From: Mesorhizobium qingshengii | GTDB taxonomy: Bacteria > Pseudomonadota > Alphaproteobacteria > Rhizobiales > Rhizobiaceae | Assembly: GCF_027563465.1 (NCBI RefSeq) | Contig: NZ_JAPFQA010000014.1 | Location: forward strand, 1 to 64,000 | Direction of reading: 5' to 3' | DNA: 64,000 bases | Shown: positions 25,890 through 34,890 of the stretch, one piece after another | How positions within the stretch are numbered: the stretch's first letter is position 1 | Layout of the letters: each line of letters begins with the position of its first letter | The notes under the pieces: generated by a model | The model's database searches: none | The model's input: the letters and a program-made list of their open reading frames with translations, nothing else | What the model was told of the DNA's origin: nothing | Made by a program: the position numbers and the translations under genes

Positions 25890-27964
25890 CAGCACGCACG
25901 GACATGCACGGCGCCCGGCAGGGCGCGGCGATGGCGGCCGTGCGTGTCGTTCGCCGGTTGCGCGAGGCCGGCGACTGGCAGCGCGAGATGGAAGGCATTC
26001 TGGAAACGCTCTGCCGGGCCATCGATTGCCAGCGCGGCATCCTGTTCCGCTTGCGCGAATTGCCCGGCCAGGGCTTTGCCCAGTCGGTCGCCGCCTACTG
26101 GATCGACCCTCTCTTTGGCGGTGAACTGGCGTCGCCGACCGTCATCATGCAGTCGATCGTCAATTCGGATCCGCTGCTGGAGCGGCTGGCCGAGGACGAA
26201 CGGCAGGGCAAGGTCTTCGCCGGCCATACGCGCAACCTCGAGGGCTTTCTGAGAACCGATTTCGAAAAGCAGAACATCAAATCGTTCCTGTCGGTCTCCG
26301 TCTTCGCGCATGGCCATCTGTGGGGCACTCTGGCGGTCAATGATTGCATCAACGAGCGTGAGTGGACCGACGAGGAAGAGGCGACGCTGCACATCATCGC
26401 CCTGGCCATTGGCGATGCCATCGAACGATCGCCCTCCGACGCCCATGCCAGCGAGGTCATTCGCCGCACGATGCTGCAGGCCTCGCTCGATGCCATCATC
26501 GTCATCGACGAGACCGGTTCGATCATCGAGTTCAATCCGGCCGCCGAAAAGATGTTCGGTTTCCTGCGCAGCGACATCCTCGGCAAGGACCTGCTCGACA
26601 CTGTCGTGCCGGAATACTATCGCAAGGGCTATTCATCGGGGGCCGAATACATGTCCGGCCGCGGCGCGCCGATGGTCGGCCAGCGGCTCGAGACAGTGAC
26701 CCAGAACGCGGCCGGAGAGGTGTTCCCGATCGAGCTGACGGCGACCGAGATGCGGGTCGCCGACCGTCGCCTGATCTTCGGCTCCATCCGCGACCTGCGC
26801 GACAAGCTGCGCGCCGAGGAGGAAATCAACCGGCAGCGCGAGAAGCTGCACCAGAACGAGAAGATGGCGGCGATGGGTTCGTTGCTCGCCGGCGTCTCGC
26901 ACGAGCTCAACAACCCGCTGGCCGTGGTGGTGGCCCAATCGACATTGCTGCACGAATTCGCCGCCGATCCGCAGACCAAGGTCCGCGCCGAAAAGGTGCG
27001 CGCCGCCGCCGAGCGCTGCGGCCGCATCGTCAAGAGCTTCCTCTCGATGGTTCGCCTTCATCCAGCGGCACAAGCCGAGACCGACCTCAACCAGGTGATC
27101 CGCGCCGCACTCGAGGTGACCGCCTATGGCGCACGATCAAGCGGCATCATCATCGACACGGATTTCGCCGCCGGCCCGCTGCTGGCCATGGCCGACGCCG
27201 ATCATGTGACGCAGGTGGCGGCCAACTTCCTCATCAACAGTCAGCATGCGCTGGCCGGCGTTGCCGGCGACCGGCTGATCAAGGTGCGCACGTTCCGCAG
27301 CGACCGGGGCAACCCCGGCTTCTCGGTCGAGGACAATGGGCCCGGCGTGCCGGAAGCGATCCGAGCCCGCATCTTCGAATCCTATTTCACCACCAAGCCG
27401 GTCGGCGTCGGCACCGGCATCGGCCTGTCGATCTCGAAATCGATCATCGAGCGGCACAATGGCAATGTCTGGTTCGAGGAAGTGCTGCCGAGAGGGGCGC
27501 GTTTCGTCGTCCAACTGCCGGCCATTTCGGCTGGCGTCGCCATTGCCGGCGAGAGCCAGCCGCGCTCGAGCGGCTTGCGCCATGCCTTGATCATCGATGA
27601 CGAGCCGGATGTCGCCGGCTCGCTCTCCGACATTCTCGAATTGATGGGCATCAAGTCGCGGGTCGCGCCCGTCTGGGAATCGGGAACCGCCACCCTGGAC
27701 GGTCATATGCCGCCGGACATCGTCTTTTCGGACCTGCGCATGCCCGGCATCAGCGGCATTGCAATCTATCGGGAGCTGCTTGCCGAAAGGCCTGGATTGG
27801 CCCGGCGTTTCGTGCTGGTCACCGGCGACCTGATCGGCGCGAAAGCCGAAATCGAGGCCCTGCCGGCGCAGCAGCGGCCGCAGATCCTGGAAAAGCCGTT
27901 CAGCACGCTGGATGTGCGCAGCGTGCTGTCCGCCATTGCCGAACAGGCAGCATCCAAAGGATAG
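25877..27964 (+). CDS. Hybrid sensor histidine kinase: GAF, PAS, HisKA, HATPase, receiver
   Basis: 695 residues, no membrane segment, so a cytosolic sensor. A GAF domain covers about 35-182. A PAS domain runs about 195-308 (ASLDAIIVIDETGSIIEFNPAAEKMFGF). HisKA has H342 (GVSHELNNPLAVV). HATPase shows N450/N454, DNGPG at 486-490 and GTGIGLSIS at 512-520. The C-terminal receiver has DDE at 574-576, acceptor D619 (IVFSDLRMPG) and K673. GAF/PAS could sense redox, gas or a small molecule; no haem or flavin signature is decisive. The start is embedded in a triple ATG repeat and is probably coupled to a leader peptide. Likely signals to the response regulator just upstream. Confidence 0.9.
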   Translation: MTADAARTDMHGARQGAAMAAVRVVRRLREAGDWQREMEGILETLCRAIDCQRGILFRLRELPGQGFAQSVAAYWIDPLFGGELASPTVIMQSIVNSDPLLERLAEDERQGKVFAGHTRNLEGFLRTDFEKQNIKSFLSVSVFAHGHLWGTLAVNDCINEREWTDEEEATLHIIALAIGDAIERSPSDAHASEVIRRTMLQASLDAIIVIDETGSIIEFNPAAEKMFGFLRSDILGKDLLDTVVPEYYRKGYSSGAEYMSGRGAPMVGQRLETVTQNAAGEVFPIELTATEMRVADRRLIFGSIRDLRDKLRAEEEINRQREKLHQNEKMAAMGSLLAGVSHELNNPLAVVVAQSTLLHEFAADPQTKVRAEKVRAAAERCGRIVKSFLSMVRLHPAAQAETDLNQVIRAALEVTAYGARSSGIIIDTDFAAGPLLAMADADHVTQVAANFLINSQHALAGVAGDRLIKVRTFRSDRGNPGFSVEDNGPGVPEAIRARIFESYFTTKPVGVGTGIGLSISKSIIERHNGNVWFEEVLPRGARFVVQLPAISAGVAIAGESQPRSSGLRHALIIDDEPDVAGSLSDILELMGIKSRVAPVWESGTATLDGHMPPDIVFSDLRMPGISGIAIYRELLAERPGLARRFVLVTGDLIGAKAEIEALPAQQRPQILEKPFSTLDVRSVLSAIAEQAASKG

Positions 27965-27998
27965 AAAAAAGGCTCCCGGCCGACATGCGGCGGGAGCC
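27965..27998 (-). terminator. Rho-independent terminator for the exported hypothetical gene
   Basis: GGCTCCCG/CGGGAGCC arms (27971-27978, 27991-27998) with a T6 run following on the minus strand. It sits between the convergent kinase and the minus-strand gene at 28087. Confidence 0.75.
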
Positions 27999-28086
27999 GA
28001 AGGGAGCGCTGGAGGAAGCGCTCGGGGAGGTCAGAGCATGGCCCCCGAAGAGGGAACCGAATTTCGGGATCATGCTTCGACGAAAA

Positions 28087-28497
28087 TCAGAAAATGTTCG
28101 GCGTGTTGGTCAGCGGCGCGGCGTTGGCGATCATGCGGATGGCGCGAGCCTTGTGCGTCCCGGACTGCTCGGCGATGGCGCGCAGGCAATCCACGCTCTC
28201 GGCGCCCCAGGACTGCCCCTTGCAGGCGAAATCGATCGCCGGCACCGGCAGGCGCGCGGTCTTCGTCGTTGTCGGTGCGCCTTCGACGATGTTGGCTGGC
28301 GGATTCAAGGAAGCGAAGGCTGGCCCGACCGTCGGGGTGAACGCCATGCCGGCGAAGGCGCAAGCAGCCAGCGCCATGAACATCGCCATGGGGTGGTCGC
28401 TGGCGCGCTGGCGCAGCGCCAGTTTCGGGCGGCGGTCAGCGCGCTCCGGAGCCTGGAGGCGGCGCTCGGCGCTGGTACTCTGGACTTTCGCATGCAT
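28087..28497 (-). CDS. Exported hypothetical protein with a cysteine pair
   Basis: 136 residues. A basic N-terminus is followed by a hydrophobic segment (HPMAMFMALAACAFAGMAFTPTVGPAFA, about 35-62) that could be a late signal peptide or membrane anchor. The C-terminal half, FACKGQSWGAESVDCLRAIA ... IRMIANAAP, has two cysteines 13 residues apart, suggesting a periplasmic disulphide. GAAGGGA precedes the ATG. No named family recognised; the pattern recurs in small rhizobial exported proteins as far as I recall. Function unknown. Confidence 0.6.
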   Translation of the reverse strand: MHAKVQSTSAERRLQAPERADRRPKLALRQRASDHPMAMFMALAACAFAGMAFTPTVGPAFASLNPPANIVEGAPTTTKTARLPVPAIDFACKGQSWGAESVDCLRAIAEQSGTHKARAIRMIANAAPLTNTPNIF

Positions 28498-28976
28498 CGT
28501 CGTTCCCTTCGTTGATTTTCTTTTTTCTATAAAACGAATTTATCCGCACTTGGTAACGGGCGAATGATACGTGAGGGTTGCCCGTGTAACAGTCCCGAAA
28601 CAATGAATGCGGGCATATCCGGGCAAAATCGGTCATTTTCGGATGCATTGGTTCGTTTGCGAAGCTGTTTCATGTGCGCGATCAGGATGTTGCTGAGCTA
28701 TCGATGTCAGGCAACAAAGCCGAAACTCAACCAATCGAACTATGAGCGACCTCACACTCCGGCCAGCGAGGCATTATTTTTTTGCTGGGAAACCGGTGAG
28801 ATTTTCCCCGCATCAAGCGTTGATCCCGACGCGGAAAGCTCGCTCCACAACCCATGTTAAGGCCCGGAATTCCCGGCGTTTTCTCCGGCCGTGCCGGTTT
28901 CAGGGTGGTTCCAATGACGACGCATGCGCGCTTCATATTTCCACAAACCATTGCATTTCAATGAAAAATATGATCT
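28498..28976. other. Intergenic region without a recognisable gene, AT-rich
   Basis: About 480 bases, clearly richer in A and T than the flanking genes (TTGATTTTCTTTTTTCTATAAAACG, GGCATTATTTTTTTGC). It marks the left border of the amine-catabolism block and carries the upstream promoter of the Rieske oxygenase. Short open frames exist but lack ribosome binding sites and have implausible composition. No RNA gene seen. Confidence 0.5.
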
Positions 28977-28996
28977 TATTGAACAGTCATTCAATA
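28977..28996. promoter_or_regulatory. BetI-type operator before the Rieske oxygenase gene
   Basis: TATTGAACAGTCATTCAATA: perfect 7-base arms TATTGAA/TTCAATA around 6 bases, 16 bases before the start codon. The same pattern occurs at 40101-40120 beside the methyltransferase/betI-like operon and, degenerate, at 31766-31785. It resembles BetI operators of choline loci (TTGAAC...TTCAA type, from general knowledge). The position would block initiation or translation of the oxygenase gene. Confidence 0.75.
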
Positions 28997-29012
28997 AAAA
29001 GAAGACCCGCCC

Positions 29013-30215
29013 ATGAACCCGCACCTCCGTGACGTGGCGATCCCCAATGATTGGGACAGGCGAGGCCTGCCGGGCTGGAGTTATCACTCCGACGCCCTTC
29101 TCGAGCTTGAGAAAGAGCACGTCTTTCGCAATCACTGGCAAATCGTCGGCCACGTTTCCGACCTGCCGAATGCCGGCGACTATCTGACCATGGACGTGGT
29201 CGGGGAGCGGGCATTGATCGTGCGCGGCAAGGACGGCGTGGTGCGCGGCTTCAACAATATGTGCCGCCATCGCGGCAGCCGCGTCGTCGCCGACAGCCAG
29301 GGCAATTGCAAGAACGCCCTGGTCTGCCCTTTCCACGGCTGGGTCTACAATCTCGACGGCACGCTGCGCGGTGCCGCGCGCCCGCGCTCCTTCCCCGATC
29401 TCGACAAGACCGAGTTCGGTCTGATGCCGCTCGATCTCGAAGTCTGGATGGGCTTCATCTTCATCCGCTTCCGCAATGGTGGCCCGCAGCCGTCGGTCGC
29501 CGAGCTGATGAAGCCGATCGAGCCCGAATTCGCGCATTACAAGGCCGCCGACATGGTGCCTTCCTGGGGTATCTGGACCCAGAAGACCCCGGTCAACTGG
29601 AAGTCGGTGCGCGACGTCGACAATGAAGGCTACCATGTCGCCATGGCGCATCCAGCCTTGCAGGATCTCTACGGAGCCACCTATTTCGACGAGCCCTTCA
29701 TCAATGGCGTGTCGCGCTCCTTCGCCACCTACAACCCGCATGCCGGCCGCCGCTGGAGCGTCAGGAACTATGTCAGGATCGCGCCGGAGCCGGCGCATCT
29801 GCCGGACTATCTGAAGAAGGCCTGGGTCTACTACGGCATCTTCCCCAATGCGGTCATCTCGGTGATGCCGGAATCGGTGCAGTTCTATCAGGAGTTTCCG
29901 CTGTCGACGGGTGAGACGCTGCTGCGCGGCGCCATCTACCGCTACCGCGGCGAGAGTCGCGAGCAGGCCGCCGCCCGCTACCTCTCCTTCCGTATCGATC
30001 GTGATACGATGTCGGAAGACGTGCAGCTCTCGGTGTGGTCGAACGAATCCATGCTGTCCGAAGCCTTCGAGGGCTTCTACCTCTCAGATCTCGAATACGG
30101 CGTGCGCACCCATCATGACCATCTGCGCAAGATGCTGCCGGTGCTGGGGCTGGAGACCGCGCCCGAGGAAAAGGACATGTGGAATTTGAACGACGCGCTC
30201 AGGTCGCGGTCGTAG
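29013..30215 (+). CDS. Rieske non-haem iron oxygenase, alpha subunit (probable N-demethylase/quaternary amine type)
   Basis: 400 residues. Rieske [2Fe-2S] ligands C84-x-H86 (MCRHRG) and C105-x2-H108 (CPFHGW). The mononuclear iron site is NWKSVRDVDNEGYHVAMAHP with H208 and H213; the residue bridging the two centres is glutamate (E205) where most ring hydroxylases have aspartate. Glutamate there is known from the carnitine oxygenase CntA, and that group attacks quaternary amines. No reductase or ferredoxin gene is adjacent; electrons must come from elsewhere. Operator-like palindrome directly upstream. Predicted to oxidise an N-methyl group or C-N bond of the transported amine; the substrate is inference. 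Confidence 0.85.
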   Translation: MNPHLRDVAIPNDWDRRGLPGWSYHSDALLELEKEHVFRNHWQIVGHVSDLPNAGDYLTMDVVGERALIVRGKDGVVRGFNNMCRHRGSRVVADSQGNCKNALVCPFHGWVYNLDGTLRGAARPRSFPDLDKTEFGLMPLDLEVWMGFIFIRFRNGGPQPSVAELMKPIEPEFAHYKAADMVPSWGIWTQKTPVNWKSVRDVDNEGYHVAMAHPALQDLYGATYFDEPFINGVSRSFATYNPHAGRRWSVRNYVRIAPEPAHLPDYLKKAWVYYGIFPNAVISVMPESVQFYQEFPLSTGETLLRGAIYRYRGESREQAAARYLSFRIDRDTMSEDVQLSVWSNESMLSEAFEGFYLSDLEYGVRTHHDHLRKMLPVLGLETAPEEKDMWNLNDALRSRS

Positions 30216-30262
30216 GCACGAAGGCGACGCCGGCGATCTCCCCCACGTGGAGGAGATCGCCG

Positions 30263-31684
30263 TCATCCCCGCCACACCCCTTCTTTCCTGAGATCATCCA
30301 TCGTGCGCGAAATGCCTTCGCGCAAGATGCCGACCATGTCGTCGATCTGCTCGCGAGTGATGATCAGTGGCGGCGACATCACGCACATGTTGATCAGCGG
30401 CCGAACCAGCAGGCCGAGTTCATGGCAATGCGCATCGATGCGCTTGCCGACATCCTTGTCGAGCTGCAGCGGATCCTTGCTCTCGCGGTCCGCAACGCAT
30501 TCGACGCAGCCCATCAGCCCCATGCCCCGCACCTCGCCGACCAGCGGCAGCTCTTCCAGGGTCTTCAGTTGCGCCTGGAAATAGGGCGCTACCTCTTGCG
30601 CGTGGGCGAGCACACCCTCCTCCAGCAGATCGAGGTTTTTCAGCGCCACGGCGCAGCCGATGGGATGGCTGGTGTAGGTCAGGCCATGGCCGAACATCGC
30701 GTCCGGATGGTTCGAACGCCGCAGTTCCTCCAGCAGACGCTCCGAGATGATGACGCCGCCAAGCGGGAAATAACCCGAGGTGACGCCCTTGGCGAAGGTG
30801 ATCATGTCAGGATCGATGCCAAACGCGTCGCCCGAGGCGAAGACATGGCCTAGCCGTCCGAAAGCCGTCACCACCTCGTCGGAGACATAGAGGATGTCGT
30901 TGTCGCGGCAGATCTCGCGGATGCGCTTGAGATAGCCGTCGGGCGGCACGACGACGCCACCGGATGCCTGCACCGGCTCGCCAACGAAAGCGCCGATCCT
31001 GTCGGCGCCGACGCGGGCGACCGTATCGCGGAACTGATCTACGAGGAAATCGGTGAAGGCGGCAAGGCTCATGCCTTGCGGACGGCGGAACGGATCCGGC
31101 GAGGACAGCTTGATCACCAGCTCGTCGGCGCCGTCCATCCAGTCGCGGTCGCGCGGACGGCCGTTGAGCGAGGCCGACAGATAGGTCGAGCCGTGATAGG
31201 CGCCGCCCCGGCTCAGGATCAGCTTCTTTTCCGGCCGGCCACGCACATTGTTGTAGAACTGCATGAAGCGCAGCGCCGTCTCGACGGCCGAAGAGCCGCC
31301 CGTGGTGTAGAAGACGTGGCTGAGATCGCCCGGCGCATGGCCGGCTATGCGCATGGCAAGTTCGGCCGACGGCGCGTTCATCGTGTACCAGGGCGTGTTG
31401 TAGGACAGCGCCATCGCCTGGTCGTACATCACCTTGGCAAGCTCCTCGCGGCGGTGGCCGACATTGACGCACCACATGCCGGCAGGCCCGTCGATCAACT
31501 GCTTGCCGGTGCTGTCGGTGATGTAGATGCCATCGCCTTCGCCGATCAGCGCGCGCGCCTCGGCACCGACCGAGCCGGCGAACGGCCAGGGCTGGATGAG
31601 ATGGCGCCTGGCCAGTTCGACCGCATCGTCATCCGCGGCCCGGGCCATTTCCGTCGCCTTCATGTCCCTAGCAGCCGCCATCAT
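30263..31684 (-). CDS. Class III PLP-dependent aminotransferase (omega-amino acid/polyamine:pyruvate type)
   Basis: About 473 residues. Typical fold-type I class III features: GPAGMWCVNVGHR near the N-terminus, YTTGGSSAVETALRFMQFY, AYHGSTYLSAS, EPVQASGGVVVPP, YVSDEVVTAFGRLG with the cofactor aspartate, and FAKGVTSGYFPLGG with the PLP lysine. Closest in style to putrescine/beta-alanine:pyruvate aminotransferases that move a terminal amino group. ATG at 31684 has GAGG just upstream; the longer frame from 31735 is less supported. Divergent from the transporter operon with a shared operator-like repeat between. Probably converts a terminal amine of the imported substrate to an aldehyde. Confidence 0.9.
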   Translation of the reverse strand: MMAAARDMKATEMARAADDDAVELARRHLIQPWPFAGSVGAEARALIGEGDGIYITDSTGKQLIDGPAGMWCVNVGHRREELAKVMYDQAMALSYNTPWYTMNAPSAELAMRIAGHAPGDLSHVFYTTGGSSAVETALRFMQFYNNVRGRPEKKLILSRGGAYHGSTYLSASLNGRPRDRDWMDGADELVIKLSSPDPFRRPQGMSLAAFTDFLVDQFRDTVARVGADRIGAFVGEPVQASGGVVVPPDGYLKRIREICRDNDILYVSDEVVTAFGRLGHVFASGDAFGIDPDMITFAKGVTSGYFPLGGVIISERLLEELRRSNHPDAMFGHGLTYTSHPIGCAVALKNLDLLEEGVLAHAQEVAPYFQAQLKTLEELPLVGEVRGMGLMGCVECVADRESKDPLQLDKDVGKRIDAHCHELGLLVRPLINMCVMSPPLIITREQIDDMVGILREGISRTMDDLRKEGVWRG

Positions 31685-31765
31685 TGCCTCGCACCATTTC
31701 GTCGAATTTTTCCCGGGCACGAAATCCAGCGTCAAATGCCGGAAATGCCGGCTTTCTTCATCAAA

Positions 31766-31785
31766 TTTTGAATGTCCGTTCAGTC
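31766..31785. promoter_or_regulatory. Degenerate BetI-type operator between aminotransferase and transporter operon
   Basis: TTTTGAATGTCCGTTCAGTC matches the TTGAA-N6-TTCA core of the sites at 28977 and 40101 with weaker outer arms. It lies 81 bases before the aminotransferase start and 169 bases before the permease start, in the divergent promoter region. Confidence 0.5.
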
Positions 31786-31954
31786 AATATCGCAGAAATA
31801 GCGCTTGATTTCAATCCGCGTATGCGCGCATGATGAAAGAAAGCCGGCAAGGGGAACAAAGAGCCGGCGCCAGCACAATGGGATGCCGCATGGCGGGACA
31901 GTCCAGGCCAGCAACCGAGATCACACCCGGAGCCCTGCCCCCCGGAGTCTGGCA

Positions 31955-32872
31955 ATGACGGCGGCTGCGGAAGGGTCGCCCCCGTTGCGCATGACGCGGG
32001 CCAGACGAAATGCCCTTCTGCAGTCCGAACCCGTGCAGGGTCTTGCCCTGATCAGTCCGACCCTTGTCTACGCGCTCATCCTTCTGGTCCTGCCGATCCT
32101 GGTGGTCATCGCCCATTCCTTCTGGACGCAGCATTACCTGACCATCGACCGCAGCTTCACACTGGAGAACTACCGCATCGCGCTGACCGAGCCGATCTAC
32201 CGGGATCTGTTGTGGCGTTCGCTCTACATCTCGCTCACGGTCAGTCTGCTCACCGTCCTGCTGGCCTATCCGATCGCCTATTTCATTTCCTTCCATGGCG
32301 GCCGCCACAAGAGCCTGTGGCTGTTCCTCATCACCATCCCGTTCTGGACCAGCTATCTCTTGCGCGTGATGTCGTGGAAGGTCATCCTCGGCTACAACGG
32401 CGTCCTCAATTCCGGCCTGATGGGCCTTGGCATCATCGATGAGCCGTCGACGGCGCTCCTCTATAATTCGAGCGCCGTCATCATCACGCTCACCCATGCC
32501 TGGGCGGCCTTCGCCATCCTGCCGATCTTCGTTTCGCTGGAAAAGGTTGACCGCACGCTGGTCGAGGCGGCCAAGGACCTTGGCGACGGCCCCTTGCGTT
32601 CGTTCCTGCGCGTGACCCTGCCGTTGTCGGCGCCCGGCGTCATCTCGGCGGCGCTGATCGTCATGATCCCGACCGTCGGCGACTATGTCACCCCGAAGCT
32701 CGTCGGCGGCAAGGATGGCGTCATGATCGCCAATGCCATCCAGGCGCAGTTCGGCAAGGCCTCCAACTGGCCGCTGGGTGCCGCCCTTTCCGTCACCACC
32801 ATGGTGATCGTGACGCTGATGGCGGGCGCCACGGTGCTGGTCATCCGCGCCCTGCAGAGGCTGGCGCGATGA
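31955..32872 (+). CDS. Polyamine-type ABC transporter permease (PotB-like)
   Basis: 305 residues from the ATG at 31955, which has GGAG 8 bases upstream; the frame is open further upstream without a better start. Six membrane helices, EAA loop LVEAAKDLGDGPLRSFLRVTLPLSAPGV. TGATG-style overlap with the next permease. First gene of a potBCA-like set that lacks its own binding protein; the two tandem PotD-like proteins at 36180-38471 are the likely partners. Family members import putrescine, spermidine or other cationic amines. Confidence 0.92.
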   Translation: MTAAAEGSPPLRMTRARRNALLQSEPVQGLALISPTLVYALILLVLPILVVIAHSFWTQHYLTIDRSFTLENYRIALTEPIYRDLLWRSLYISLTVSLLTVLLAYPIAYFISFHGGRHKSLWLFLITIPFWTSYLLRVMSWKVILGYNGVLNSGLMGLGIIDEPSTALLYNSSAVIITLTHAWAAFAILPIFVSLEKVDRTLVEAAKDLGDGPLRSFLRVTLPLSAPGVISAALIVMIPTVGDYVTPKLVGGKDGVMIANAIQAQFGKASNWPLGAALSVTTMVIVTLMAGATVLVIRALQRLAR

Positions 32873-33693
32873 CGGCGGTGCGGCGCTTCCTGACCGGCGG
32901 CTGGCTGCCGGCCTACGCGTTCCTCTATGTGGTCTTCCTCTATCTGCCTGTGATCTTCCTGCCGATCTTCTCGATCAACACGGCGGCGACGCCGAAATTC
33001 CCGCTCACCGGCTTCACCTTGCATTGGTACGAGGACCTGCCGCGCACCCCGGCTCTGCTCGACGCCGCCTGGAACAGCCTGATCGTCGGCGTGTCGGCCG
33101 CGATCCTTTCCACCGTGCTCGGCATCCTCGCCGCCCGTTCGATCACCCGCTACCGCTACCCCGGCCGTCGCGCCATCAACGGGCTGATCATGGCGCCGCT
33201 GGTGCTGCCCGAGGTGATCGTCGCCATCTCGATGCTGCTGGTGATGCTGCAGCTGGGCTTGAGCCTGTCGCTCTTCACTGTGGTGCTTGGCCACGTGCTG
33301 GTCTGCATCCCCTATTCGATGACCGTGCTGACCTCCGGCTTCGAAGGCTTCGACCGCAGCCTGGAAGAAGCCTCCGCCGATCTCGGCGAGAGTGCCTTCG
33401 GCACCTTCCGGCGCGTGACGCTGCCGATGGTAGCGCCGGCCATCATCTCCAGCCTGCTCGTCTGCTTCACCATTTCGCTCGACGAGTTCATCATCGCCTT
33501 TTTCCTGACCGGCACCGAAGCGACGCTGCCGATCTACATCTGGGGCCAGTTGCGCTTCGCGGCGAAACTGCCAGGCGTGCTGGCGCCGGGCACGCTGTTG
33601 CTGGTTGCCTCCTTCCTGCTGATGACAATCGCCGAAATCCTGCGTCGACGTGCCGCCAGACGCACCCAGAACGAGGGAGGCCTCTATGCCTGA
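32869..33693 (+). CDS. Polyamine-type ABC transporter permease (PotC-like)
   Basis: 274 residues, six membrane helices, EAA loop LEEASADLGESAFGTFRRVTLPMVAPAI. The N-terminal segment LYVVFLYLPVIFLPIFSIN and the FPLTGFTLHWYEDL motif are standard for PotC relatives. ATG overlaps the PotB-like stop by four bases and its stop lies inside the start of the ATPase gene, so all three transporter genes are translationally coupled. Confidence 0.92.
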   Translation: MTAVRRFLTGGWLPAYAFLYVVFLYLPVIFLPIFSINTAATPKFPLTGFTLHWYEDLPRTPALLDAAWNSLIVGVSAAILSTVLGILAARSITRYRYPGRRAINGLIMAPLVLPEVIVAISMLLVMLQLGLSLSLFTVVLGHVLVCIPYSMTVLTSGFEGFDRSLEEASADLGESAFGTFRRVTLPMVAPAIISSLLVCFTISLDEFIIAFFLTGTEATLPIYIWGQLRFAAKLPGVLAPGTLLLVASFLLMTIAEILRRRAARRTQNEGGLYA

Positions 33694-34804
33694 GCAGCCC
33701 CAATCCGATCGGCCCCAATCCGATCGGCCCATGATCGAGATCCGCAACGTCACCCGCAGCTATGGGGCGTTCAAGGCGCTGGATGATGCTTCGCTGACCA
33801 TCAAGGAGGGCGAATTCTTCTCCCTGCTCGGCCCATCCGGCTGCGGCAAGACCACGCTGCTGCGGATGATCGCCGGCTTCGACAACCCGACCAGCGGTTC
33901 GATCTCGGTCGGCGGACAACCCATGGAAGGCATCCCGGCCAATCGCCGGCCGACCAACATGGTGTTCCAGAGCTATGCGATCTTCCCGCATCTCAATGTC
34001 GAGCAGAACGTCGCCTACGGACTGAAGCGGCTGAAGCTGCAGGGCGGCGAAGAGAAGCGCCGTGTCGAGGAAGCGCTGGCGCAGGTCTCGCTGACCGGGC
34101 TCGGCAAGCGCCTTGCCACCGAGCTTTCAGGCGGCCAGCGACAGCGCGTCGCGCTCGCCCGCGCGCTGGTGATGCGTCCCAAGGTGCTCTTGCTCGATGA
34201 ACCGCTGTCGGCGCTCGACAAGAAGCTGCGCGAGCAGATGCAGGTCGAACTGCGCCGCCTGCAGCAGGCGGTTGGCATCACCTTCGTTCTTGTCACCCAC
34301 GACCAGTATGAGGCGCTGGCCATGTCCGACCGCATCGCCGTGATGTTCGGCGGCAGGATCGCGCAGGTCGCCTCGCCCAAGGAGATCTACCAGCGGCCGG
34401 TCAACCGCCAGGTCGCCGACTTCCTCGGCGGCATGAATTTCGTCAAGGCTGAGATCGTCGAGGAGAATGGCGCCTCATTGGTCGTCGACACGCTGGGCTT
34501 CGGCCGCGTCAAGACCGACAAGCCCAAGGCCTTTGTGCGCAATGGCGGCGCCGCCACGCTCGGCATCAGGCCCGAACGCCTGCGTGTGCTGTGGGACAAT
34601 GCGACAGCCAGGTTCGAGGTCGCCGGCAAGGTGGTCGAACGCCACTATTTCGGCGAGATCACCCATCTGATCGTCGAGATACCGGGACTGGAAAAGCCGC
34701 TGTCGGTGACCGAGACGAACGACTTCGGCGCCGACGACATCCCGGTCGGCACCTCGATCCGCCTCGCCTATGATCCCGAGGCCTTGGTGGCGATGGCCGA
34801 CTAG
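33686..34804 (+). CDS. Polyamine-type ABC transporter ATP-binding protein (PotA-like)
   Basis: 372 residues. Walker A GPSGCGKTT at 49-57, Q-loop VFQSYAIFPH, signature LSGGQRQRVALARAL, Walker B VLLLDEPLSALDKKL, H-loop VTHDQYEALAMSD, C-terminal TOBE domain (GIRPERLRVL). ATG at 33686 is preceded by GAGGGAGG and overlaps the PotC-like stop. Residues 5-14 arise from a tandem 15-base duplication giving PQSDRPQSDRP, which is absent from the usual N-terminus. The second ATG at 33731 starts the conserved part. Confidence 0.92.
   Translation: MPEQPQSDRPQSDRPMIEIRNVTRSYGAFKALDDASLTIKEGEFFSLLGPSGCGKTTLLRMIAGFDNPTSGSISVGGQPMEGIPANRRPTNMVFQSYAIFPHLNVEQNVAYGLKRLKLQGGEEKRRVEEALAQVSLTGLGKRLATELSGGQRQRVALARALVMRPKVLLLDEPLSALDKKLREQMQVELRRLQQAVGITFVLVTHDQYEALAMSDRIAVMFGGRIAQVASPKEIYQRPVNRQVADFLGGMNFVKAEIVEENGASLVVDTLGFGRVKTDKPKAFVRNGGAATLGIRPERLRVLWDNATARFEVAGKVVERHYFGEITHLIVEIPGLEKPLSVTETNDFGADDIPVGTSIRLAYDPEALVAMAD
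33701..33730 (+). repeat. Tandem 15-base duplication in the potA-like gene
   Basis: CAATCCGATCGGCCC occurs twice head to tail and in frame, repeating PQSDR in the N-terminal tail. Looks like a recent replication slippage event. Confidence 0.8.
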
Positions 34805-34890
34805 GGCATGATCCCGAACCGAAGGTCAGCGCAGCAAAAAGTGGGAACCGGTTTTCTCGGACAAACGGGAACCGTTTTGTCCAGCGGTCA
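34803..34890. repeat. Dispersed palindromic repeat between convergent genes
   Basis: GGGCATGATCCCGAA ... AAAAAGTGGGAACCGGTTTTC ... GGACAAACGGGAACCGTTTTGTCC ... GGTCATGC. Two stem units, the second (GGACAAACGG/CCGTTTTGTCC) a good hairpin. Same family as the copies at 17424 and 55180. It fills the gap between potA-like and amine oxidase genes and may act as a shared terminator. Confidence 0.7.

Noticed and set aside
28564..28860. 98-codon open frame in the AT-rich gap before the Rieske gene
   Set aside because: No ribosome binding site, no hydrophobic or domain pattern, composition unlike neighbouring genes; best treated as non-coding.
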